Part shown: positions 23,323 through 28,558 of the stretch, in pieces
Layout of the letters: each line of letters starts with the position of its first letter
Position numbering within the stretch: position 1 is the stretch's first letter
From: Nitrososphaera sp.
GTDB lineage: Archaea > Thermoproteota > Nitrososphaeria > Nitrososphaerales > Nitrososphaeraceae
DNA: 28,558 bases
Direction: 5' to 3'
Assembly: GCA_022545875.1 (NCBI GenBank)
Contig: JAKEIF010000001.1
Location: 1 to 28,558, forward strand
Notes under the pieces: generated by a model
Databases searched by the model: none
Told to the model about the DNA's origin: nothing
What the model saw: only the letters and a program-made list of their open reading frames with translations
Made by a program: the position numbers and the translations under genes

Positions 23323-23355
23323 GCAGGTTAGTGTCATCACTACAATAGTGCCTGC
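23323..23355. other. Imperfect hairpin downstream of trm56
   Basis: GCAGG (23323-23327) pairs with CCTGC (23351-23355) around a loop with an inner AGTG/CACT pair. It lies about 20 bases past the trm56 stop on the minus strand and could mark its 3' end. The rest of the 166-base gap shows no gene. Confidence 0.25.
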
Positions 23356-23373
23356 CAGATAGCAATTAAAAGA

Positions 23374-23898
23374 TTACGTGTTATCCTGCACGACCTTGCC
23401 CTTTTCGCTCGGCACAATTTTTAGGCGACCGCCTGAAAATTCCTTTGCGATTTGTTTCCCGCGGAAGATCCTGTCGAGAAAAATTGCCAGAGCAGCTATT
23501 TCAGAATGGGGCTGATTGCCGACAGAAATATTGTAGTCAGCCAGCTCGTAGGCCTCGCGGGGAACCTTTTCAGAACCAACTACGACGAGAACGTCATTTT
23601 TCTTCCTAAGCGACTTCATTGCAGTGTCTACCCTAACGCCGTACATTGTCAGGTGTGCGATAGTCCCACCACTCCTTTTCCAGTTTTTCGCAACCGGCTT
23701 CCAGTCTTCAACTATCTCTAATTCAAATTCACCGCCCCATCGTTTGCCGATGTCGTACACCGTCTTGGCCACAGACTGGTCTATCCCGGTCATGTAGATC
23801 TTTTCTGCGCCAAACGCTCTAGCTACCAGGGCTGCGTGGGTCGTTACCCTGTCGTCGCGCACAAGCCTGTGGCCTATCCTCAATACATGAACTCTCAC
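23374..23898 (-). CDS. trm56: tRNA (cytidine(56)-2'-O)-methyltransferase
   Basis: A 174-residue SPOUT-class methyltransferase found in archaea, which methylates the ribose of C56 in the tRNA T-loop. Recognisable segments are VLRIGHRLVRDDRVTTH (6-22), HLTMYG, VVVGSEKVPREAYELADYN and SVGNQPHSEIAALAIFLDR. The last two form the knotted SAM-binding region. It starts at GTG 23898, and the GTGA junction overlaps the TGA of hflX by four bases, so translation is probably coupled. It is the last gene of the MBF1-HflX-Trm56 operon. Confidence 0.93.
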   Translation of the reverse strand: MRVHVLRIGHRLVRDDRVTTHAALVARAFGAEKIYMTGIDQSVAKTVYDIGKRWGGEFELEIVEDWKPVAKNWKRSGGTIAHLTMYGVRVDTAMKSLRKKNDVLVVVGSEKVPREAYELADYNISVGNQPHSEIAALAIFLDRIFRGKQIAKEFSGGRLKIVPSEKGKVVQDNT

Positions 23899-25024
23899 GC
23901 CCCGGACTCTTCCTCCTCAAGGGCTGGCAATTCGGTTTCTTTGCTAGGTTGAGACTTGTCAAAAAGCATGGACCGTATCATGTCCTTCAGTTGGTCAAGA
24001 TTAAGACCCGTGCTAGCAGAAATCGGAACAGCGCGCTTTGTGTCCAGGATGCCCAGCTCCCCGGCTTTATCAAAAGCGTCGGTCATAGTGGTGGAATCAA
24101 CTTTATTCAGTACATAAATAATTCTTGTCGGTGGCACCTCAAATTCGCTTATCACATCAACAGAGCTTGCGTATTTTTTTCGAGCCCGTCCAATGGTTCG
24201 CTAATGTCAATGACGAGCAGGATCAAGTTTGCGTACCTTAGTTCGTCGAGGGTTGACTTGAAGGCGTCAATCATGTAGGCCGGAAGCTTGCTCACAAAAC
24301 CAACTGTATCATTTAGCAGTACTTTGTCGCCGTCCACTTGTATTGCCCGCGTGGCTGTGGATAAGGTCGTAAAGAGTCCTTGTCCGGTATCCTTGGCCTC
24401 GCCTGTAAGGGTGTTAAACAGAGTTGTCTTGCCTGCGGATGTGTACCCTGCCAGCGACACGGTCGGCAGTCCTGATCTGGCCCGCTGGTTTCTGTGTAGC
24501 TGACGCCTTTTTTCTTCCTTCTCCAGCTTTTTCTTGAGTATCACAATGTGCCTCCTTATGTCAAGATAATAGACATCTGCTTCATACTTGCCCAGCCCAA
24601 AAAAGCCCGGCTGTTCGCCGGCTCTTGCAAGCTTTACCTTGTCGCGTGCGCGTGTCAGCTCGTAGCGAAGCTGCGCAAGTTTTATCTGGATCCTTGATTC
24701 GGCGGTGCTAGCGCGGCGCTCAAATATCTCTAGGATCAGCCTCTCCCTATCGACAATCTCTACCTTGCACAGTCTCGCAAGATTGTACACTTGTCGGGAC
24801 TTGAGAACTTCATCAAAAATTATTACATCGGGTCGTAGTTGTTCTACAACAGCCTTGACTTGGTCGGCTTTGCCTTTGCCGATGCCGAACTTGGATCTTG
24901 TGAGCTCGTGGTGGGTCACAACTCTGATTACGTGATATCCTGCAGAGTCTGCCAGGGAAATCGCCTCCCTGCTAGCCTGTTCCAGAGGATATGTGATGAG
25001 GACAGCTGTCCTTTGACCGGCCAT
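23895..25024 (-). CDS. hflX: HflX-family ribosome-associated GTPase, frameshifted at an A7 run
   Basis: HflX binds the 50S subunit and splits stalled ribosomes. The first frame (ATG 25024) has the N-terminal HflX domain (GIGKGKADQV, then IIFDEVLKSRQVYNL), a coiled coil (160-185), the P-loop GYTSAGKTTLF (193-203), a switch I region (FTTLSTATR) and DTVGFV (239-244). After EPLDGLEK it runs out of frame and stops at 24152. The -1 frame continues with KYASSVDVISEFEV, NKVD (G4) and an acidic tail ending at 23895. The change falls at seven A (minus strand; T7 at 24174-24180). One extra A gives an intact protein of about 376 residues. The run reads A-AAA-AAT in frame, a permissible -1 slippery site, but sequencing error is equally likely. 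Confidence 0.9.
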
Positions 25025-25438
25025 CTATCTGCCATCGCCAGCTGCGTCGTCGCTCCTGACATAGAGCCTTATCCCCAAGAACCGCTCAAGCTTTTTCGCG
25101 AGCACCTCGTCAGGCTTGAGCGCGCCTGTCTCGTATTTTCGCAAGAGCTGTACTTTCTCGTTCATTTTCATTGCGAGCTGTTCATGAGTCAGACCCATTT
25201 TCATCCTGGCATCTCGTATAAGGCCAGCGAAATCCGGCGTCAGCATTGTCTGATCAGACATTGTAATTCTGGATGTTTGTCGCGCAGGAGCCTGTTTTTT
25301 CCTCTTGGCAGCGAGTTGAGGCGCGACGTAAGGCTTGCCGTGCTTTGAGCATGCTACGCAGACGTTAAAGACAGTGCCGTCGACAATAACCTTTAGCTTC
25401 TCGGCATTCTGGCGGCCACATAGTTCGCAGTAGGACAC
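25025..25438 (-). CDS. MBF1-like transcription factor (zinc ribbon plus helix-turn-helix)
   Basis: A 137-residue archaeal homologue of multiprotein bridging factor 1. The N-terminal zinc ribbon has C-x-x-C pairs (Cys4, Cys7 and Cys27, Cys30). A basic linker (AAKRKKQAPARQ) leads to a lambda-type HTH at about 73-125 (IRDARMKMGLTHEQLAMKM, then VQLLRKYETGALKPDE). In eukaryotes MBF1 links activators to TBP and acts at collided ribosomes; the archaeal role is less clear. It starts at GTG 25438, with a TATA-like GGATTAATTCC centred 27 bases upstream. Its TAG is followed directly by the ATG of hflX, so they form an operon. Confidence 0.92.
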   Translation of the reverse strand: MSYCELCGRQNAEKLKVIVDGTVFNVCVACSKHGKPYVAPQLAAKRKKQAPARQTSRITMSDQTMLTPDFAGLIRDARMKMGLTHEQLAMKMNEKVQLLRKYETGALKPDEVLAKKLERFLGIRLYVRSDDAAGDGR

Positions 25439-25459
25439 TGTAAATCAAAACCACCGTGG

Positions 25460-25472
25460 CGGAATTAATCCT
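25460..25472 (-). promoter_or_regulatory. TATA-like box of the MBF1-hflX-trm56 operon
   Basis: On the minus strand GGATTAATTCC is centred about 27 bases before GTG 25438. It overlaps the last codons of the upstream phoU-like gene, so this operon has its own promoter. Confidence 0.45.
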
Positions 25473-26568
25473 TTCTTCGGAGGGTCTGCTGGACCGTCAT
25501 GTTTAGGACGATTTCTGCAATATCTGAAGCATATTCGGCAACGCGCCTGACATTTTCGGTGATGAGCTTTATCCTGTAGAGGTCGTTCACGTCTTTGGGC
25601 TTTGTCACAGAGCGCAGAATCGCCTTTTCCATGTCGTCTATCTTGCGGGACTTTTCAATCGCCTTGTCCGCCGCCTCATAGTCGCGCTTGAACATCGAGA
25701 GGCATGCGTCGTCAAGAACTTCAAGCGCAAAGCCACACATGTTAGAGATCTTGTCAGCGATGTCCTTGTTGAGTGGCCGGCGCATGTCAATGATGTCCTT
25801 TGAGATTATCGCCGCGTGATCCGCAACCCGCTCGACAGATTTTGCTATCAGCCTGTACCCAAGGCAGTTTCTGGGCTCTTCTAGACCAATCTCTTTGAGC
25901 AGATGCTCGTTCTTTATCGCGATCTTTAGCTGCCTGACGATGTAAAAGCTAAAGCGATCTACCTCGTCGTCTGACTTGATTACCTGCTCGGCAAGTTCTA
26001 GATTGTTTTCCTGTAGGGCAAGTAGAGTATCGCGATACATGGACTTGGCAATTAGAAGCATTCTTTTGAATGCGGCGTCGACAGAGAGGTCAAGCAGGTT
26101 GATAAGCACTTGCAGCGTTATTCCCGTAGCCGAGTCTGCAATTATCTCGGTGCCCATGAGCACGCGTCTTACGATGCTCTTTATCACTTCCCTCTGTTCG
26201 ACAAGGAGCCTTTCCTCCTTTGGAACAATCGTGATGACGTTGTATCCAAGAAAATATAGCGCGATTAACTTTCGGGCAATAAAGTAGGGATTGTTGTCCT
26301 TTCCAACTTCAATCGTTGCCTCCTTTTGCTCCTTGGTAATCCGCTTTGACGCAGGGGCAATCTGAAGGACCGAATTGGCCTGCCGGATAATATGGACGTG
26401 ATCGCCTTGTTTTAGCCCAAGATCTTGGATCCATTTCTTTGGGAGAGAAACGATGTATGAGGATCCCCCCGTGTATTGCAACTTTCGGGTTTCCTGCCTC
26501 TGCTCAAGATCCTTCTCACTGACTTTGCCGACATCATCGTCGAGCTTTTCCACATCGAAGGAAATCAT
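25465..26568 (-). CDS. AbrB-PhoU regulator (archaeal phosphate-uptake regulator family)
   Basis: A 367-residue protein. Residues about 26-78 form a SpoVT/AbrB-type DNA-binding fold (RKLQYTGGSSYIVSLPKKW, then LGLKQGDHVHI). Two PhoU three-helix domains follow (about 165-260 and 270-355), with the repeated signature RVADHAAIISKDI and its counterpart RVAEYASDIAEIV. PhoU proteins sense or transmit phosphate status through Pst transporters. The AbrB fusion implies direct transcriptional control and is common in archaea. No pst or pho genes lie in this window. ATG 26568 follows CTATATAG by about 28 bases. Confidence 0.92.
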   Translation of the reverse strand: MISFDVEKLDDDVGKVSEKDLEQRQETRKLQYTGGSSYIVSLPKKWIQDLGLKQGDHVHIIRQANSVLQIAPASKRITKEQKEATIEVGKDNNPYFIARKLIALYFLGYNVITIVPKEERLLVEQREVIKSIVRRVLMGTEIIADSATGITLQVLINLLDLSVDAAFKRMLLIAKSMYRDTLLALQENNLELAEQVIKSDDEVDRFSFYIVRQLKIAIKNEHLLKEIGLEEPRNCLGYRLIAKSVERVADHAAIISKDIIDMRRPLNKDIADKISNMCGFALEVLDDACLSMFKRDYEAADKAIEKSRKIDDMEKAILRSVTKPKDVNDLYRIKLITENVRRVAEYASDIAEIVLNMTVQQTLRRKD

Positions 26569-26593
26569 GAAATTCTATATATCTTTAACCGGT

Positions 26594-26605
26594 GGCTATA
26601 TAGAT
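26594..26605 (-). promoter_or_regulatory. TATA-like box of the AbrB-PhoU gene
   Basis: CTATATAG (26596-26603) is a self-complementary AT core about 30 bases upstream of ATG 26568. A second AT-rich block (GATATATAG) lies nearer the start, at 26575-26584. Confidence 0.45.
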
Positions 26606-26622
26606 TGAACCAGAAGCGGTCG

Positions 26623-26636
26623 CTAGATATATTAGG
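26623..26636 (+). promoter_or_regulatory. TATA-like box of the PUA-NAC operon
   Basis: AGATATATTAGG is centred about 28-30 bases before TTG 26660, supporting that start. Another short frame from ATG 26647 closes after ten codons. Confidence 0.4.
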
Positions 26637-26659
26637 TATACATAAAATGGATTTCCTGT

Positions 26660-27151
26660 TTGAATCCTCTTCCGATTAATGCCGTCGAAAAGATATCACA
26701 GCATGTAGATGCCCTGTTCGGCCCGGGCATTTCTAAGGCGTTGCCCGCAGACCTTCAGCTAGAATTCTCCAGAAGGACCGGAAGAATAAAGAATTTTGGA
26801 ATCGATGGCAAGCTTGCAGCCACTCTACGGACAGACGGCGGTCTTGCACTGACAGTATTTGGAGCCCAGTACTTGCTTGACAGAACTGAAAGCTTTGTGG
26901 GAAATTGCGTGTCGCCTATGGAGGATGCTATTCCGTTTGTCAGCGAGGGCCGCTCTCTTTTCTGCAAGCATGTAAAGCATTGCGGGTCAAATGTCCGCGT
27001 AGGTTCAGACGTGGCAATTACGGATGGAGGCAAAGTCATAGCCATCGGCGTTTCACTGCTTGCAGCTCCTGTCATGAAGCAATACAAACGCGGGGTTGCA
27101 GTCAAGGTCAGGGAAGGGCTGCGTGGCCGGAAGGAAACTGACAAGGATTAA
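26660..27151 (+). CDS. PUA-domain RNA-binding protein
   Basis: A 163-residue protein starting at TTG 26660. The C-terminal ~80 residues are a PUA domain like those in archaeal tRNA-guanine transglycosylases: SLFCKHVKHCGSNVRVGSDV, then VIAIGVSLLAAP, then the hallmark YKRGVAVKVREG. The N-terminal half is an alpha/beta pre-PUA-type domain (LALTVFGAQYLL). PUA domains bind structured RNA such as tRNA or rRNA. Its neighbour, the archaeal NAC, acts on nascent chains at the ribosome, so a role in translation is likely but not shown. Confidence 0.85.
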   Translation: MNPLPINAVEKISQHVDALFGPGISKALPADLQLEFSRRTGRIKNFGIDGKLAATLRTDGGLALTVFGAQYLLDRTESFVGNCVSPMEDAIPFVSEGRSLFCKHVKHCGSNVRVGSDVAITDGGKVIAIGVSLLAAPVMKQYKRGVAVKVREGLRGRKETDKD

Positions 27152-27178
27152 AAGGTAGAAGAAAGTAATTCGAAACAT

Positions 27179-27517
27179 ATGATGCGTGGCGGTAACCGCG
27201 AAATGAGGCGCATGCTCGACAAGATGGGTCTCGATATGAAGACAATGGATAATGTCGAGGAAGTGATTATCAAGACTGATACCAAGGAGCTTTATCTTAT
27301 CAAGCCACAGGTCATTGAAATGAAAGGCAAGGACAGTACGATATTCCAAGTCGTTGCAAGCGACATTGAAGAGAAGCAGCGCGACGTTCCATCATTCAAG
27401 GAAGAAGACATTATCCTAGTCATGCAGCAAGCCAATGTCTCCAGAGAAAAGGCAATGCAAGCCCTCATAGAAAGCAAGGGCGACATGGCACAGGCCATCC
27501 TTAACCTTACCACCTGA
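27179..27517 (+). CDS. nac: Archaeal nascent polypeptide-associated complex protein (aNAC)
   Basis: A 112-residue ribosome-associated chaperone that forms homodimers in archaea and shields emerging chains. The NAC domain is at about 24-66 (NVEEVIIKTDTKELYLIKPQV, TIFQVVA). A C-terminal UBA-like domain is at about 74-110 (EEDIILVMQQANVSREKAMQALIES, GDMAQAILNL), as in eukaryotic alpha-NAC. A Met-Arg-rich N-terminus (MMRGGNREMRRML) is the ribosome-binding end. Either ATG 27179 or 27182 can start it. It lies 27 bases after the PUA gene; a TATA-like GATTAAAAGG in that gap suggests an additional promoter. Confidence 0.94.
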   Translation: MMRGGNREMRRMLDKMGLDMKTMDNVEEVIIKTDTKELYLIKPQVIEMKGKDSTIFQVVASDIEEKQRDVPSFKEEDIILVMQQANVSREKAMQALIESKGDMAQAILNLTT

Positions 27518-27528
27518 CGACCGCGTGT

Positions 27529-27541
27529 TGCTTTAAATAGC
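27529..27541 (+). promoter_or_regulatory. TATA-like box of the ATPase-H-like gene
   Basis: GCTTTAAATAGC is centred about 28 bases before TTG 27565, as expected for a leaderless transcript. Confidence 0.45.
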
Positions 27542-27564
27542 TCTATACTTTCTCTTTTATTGGC

Positions 27565-28020
27565 TTGGCCAAGGAAAAAACTGCTACGACAAATCTTCCT
27601 CCACCAACCTCTCATTCTACGGTTGAAGCTATCGTAAGTGCGTTATCTGAGCTAGAAACTGATCTTGATGGACTCTACGGCCGTGTCGATGAAATGAAAA
27701 AGAGGATTGTGGCACACTCGAACGAGGAGATTGACAAGCTAAGACAGCAAATAGTCCTCCTCGCAAATGAAGAGGCGAAAAAGATTGTCGAAAAAGCCAA
27801 GGCAGAAGCAGATGCAGAATCTGCAGACATTACAAAGCAGGCTGAAAAGAGCCTTGCGGGCATCAAGAAAAATATCGATTCATCCTTTGACAAGGCAGTT
27901 GACAGTATCGTCAAGACGGTTCTTGGCGACAACGCGCCAGCAGCCCCTGCGGCAAAGAGTGAAACAAAGCCTGCAGCAAGGATAAAGAAATACACTGCAG
28001 AGGGAAAGCCGACCGGCTAG
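27565..28020 (+). CDS. Coiled-coil protein resembling A-type ATP synthase peripheral-stalk subunit H
   Basis: A 151-residue protein starting at TTG 27565. Residues about 17-110 form an almost unbroken Glu/Lys/Ala-rich helix, with patterns seen in A/V-ATPase stalk subunits (NEEAKKIVEKAKAEADAE, then VDSIVKTVLG). It ends in a Pro/Ala/Lys-rich tail (NAPAAPAAKSE). Subunit H pairs with subunit E to form the stator stalk that joins the A1 and Ao parts. The gene is alone: no other ATP synthase genes are in the window, so this could instead be another stalk-like or scaffold coiled coil. Similarity of coiled coils is weak evidence. Confidence 0.6.
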   Translation: MAKEKTATTNLPPPTSHSTVEAIVSALSELETDLDGLYGRVDEMKKRIVAHSNEEIDKLRQQIVLLANEEAKKIVEKAKAEADAESADITKQAEKSLAGIKKNIDSSFDKAVDSIVKTVLGDNAPAAPAAKSETKPAARIKKYTAEGKPTG

Positions 28021-28105
28021 ATCCGACCTGCATAGAGTCGATCACTATTGACATTTCTGAACCAACAATAAATATCCCGAGACTGTACATGATGGCACCA
28101 AATAA

Positions 28106-28477
28106 TTGACACAGGCGCCGCAGCCGTTTACATCTATTCTTTCTTTAATCTCACAATTCTTCAAGCCAAAGCGGTTGACGATCGTTATTTTCAGTGTATT
28201 TATTACTATTGCAGCCGCAGGTCATTACGAAAGCTCGGTTGGATACCAGCATGGCGATGATTACTATCCATTATTCACGTATGTGTGGTATGCAATGGCA
28301 TTGCCGATTATTCCCTTGCAATTCATGGTAATTGGTGAACATGCATCCATTACGTATTGGGTTGTATACTTGTACTTCGGCATAACGACTTTTGCATACT
28401 CGTACACCGTATCTTGTATACTCGCATATGCAGCCATACGTGGCAGAAATGGCCTGAAAACATATTACGATATTTGA
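28106..28477 (+). CDS. Small three-span membrane protein (123 aa)
   Basis: A 123-residue protein starting at TTG 28106, about 30 bases after an AATAAATATCC element. Hydrophobic spans are at about 25-40 (TIVIFSVFITIAAAG), 58-77 (TYVWYAMALPIIPLQFMVIG) and 84-110 (YWVVYLYFGITTFAYSYTV and onward), with a basic C-terminus (RGRNGLKTYYDI). The region is clearly AT-richer than the preceding genes, which may indicate a different history. Not recognised. Confidence 0.65.
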   Translation: MTQAPQPFTSILSLISQFFKPKRLTIVIFSVFITIAAAGHYESSVGYQHGDDYYPLFTYVWYAMALPIIPLQFMVIGEHASITYWVVYLYFGITTFAYSYTVSCILAYAAIRGRNGLKTYYDI

Positions 28478-28500
28478 ATTCTAGATTGGAAGCAGGTATA

Positions 28501-28558
28501 GTGTCATGTGATCCAGAAGCTTTAAAAGCAGTTTTTGACCATGCTTTCTTGTTGATGG
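28501..28558 (+). CDS. Start of a further gene (partial, runs off the window)
   Basis: An open frame from GTG 28501 runs to the window end (19 codons: SCDPEALKAVFDHAFLLM after the start). A TATA-like GATATTTGAATT is centred about 27 bases before the GTG, which supports a real start. It is too short for any functional call. Confidence 0.4.
   Translation, partial: MSCDPEALKAVFDHAFLLM

Noticed and set aside
1..28558. A CRISPR array, insertion sequence, phage or defence island
   Set aside because: No direct-repeat array, transposase, integrase, toxin-antitoxin pair or restriction gene could be recognised in any frame.

Overview
The window looks like a chromosomal segment of a soil-type ammonia-oxidising archaeon (Thaumarchaeota/Nitrososphaeria, Nitrososphaera-like). 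The evidence is the set of archaeal information-processing genes: a GINS subunit, MBF1, Trm56, archaeal NAC, an AbrB-PhoU regulator and a PUA protein. It sits with an archaeal-type glutamine synthetase, an A-type ATPase subunit-H-like coiled coil and many lineage-type hypothetical proteins. Base composition is near 50% GC, GTG and TTG starts are common, and many start codons lie about 25-30 bases after a TATA-like box, as expected for leaderless archaeal mRNAs. The lineage is inferred from gene content; no rRNA or tRNA gene is present to confirm it.

Layout. 1-5.1 kb: the 3' end of a parvulin-type prolyl isomerase, a small hypothetical gene, an anchored exported protein (-), a membrane protein (+) converging on type I glutamine synthetase (-), and, divergent from glnA, a GINS subunit and a small membrane protein. 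5.1-12.3 kb: an SDR oxidoreductase; a large membrane protein broken by a -1 frameshift; a sulfide:quinone-reductase-like flavoprotein; a membrane protein; DNA polymerase X with a PHP domain; and a 0.7 kb gap that holds two unlisted, ATGA-coupled single-span membrane microproteins and a possible C/D-box-like RNA element. 12.3-18.3 kb: a membrane-anchored protein (-), then a + strand cluster of dCMP deaminase, an unknown protein, a GNAT acetyltransferase and an alpha/beta hydrolase, which converges on an M1 aminopeptidase with C-terminal HEAT repeats. 18.4-23.4 kb: an AMP-forming acetyl-CoA-synthetase-like enzyme, two hypothetical genes, the decayed tail of a histidine kinase, and a Rieske-flavodoxin fusion protein. 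23.4-28.5 kb: a - strand MBF1-HflX-Trm56 operon, with hflX frameshifted at a run of seven A; an AbrB-PhoU regulator; then on + a PUA protein, archaeal NAC, the ATPase-H-like protein, a small membrane protein and the start of another gene.

How the parts fit. Most of the window is housekeeping: nitrogen assimilation (glnA), replication and repair (GINS, PolX), nucleotide metabolism (dCMP deaminase), translation quality and tRNA modification (MBF1, HflX, Trm56, NAC, PUA), phosphate control (PhoU-like) and redox enzymes. I see no CRISPR array, insertion sequence, tRNA or defence island. The most interesting leads are the coupled microprotein pair, the Rieske-flavodoxin fusion, the two homopolymer frameshifts and the histidine-kinase relic.
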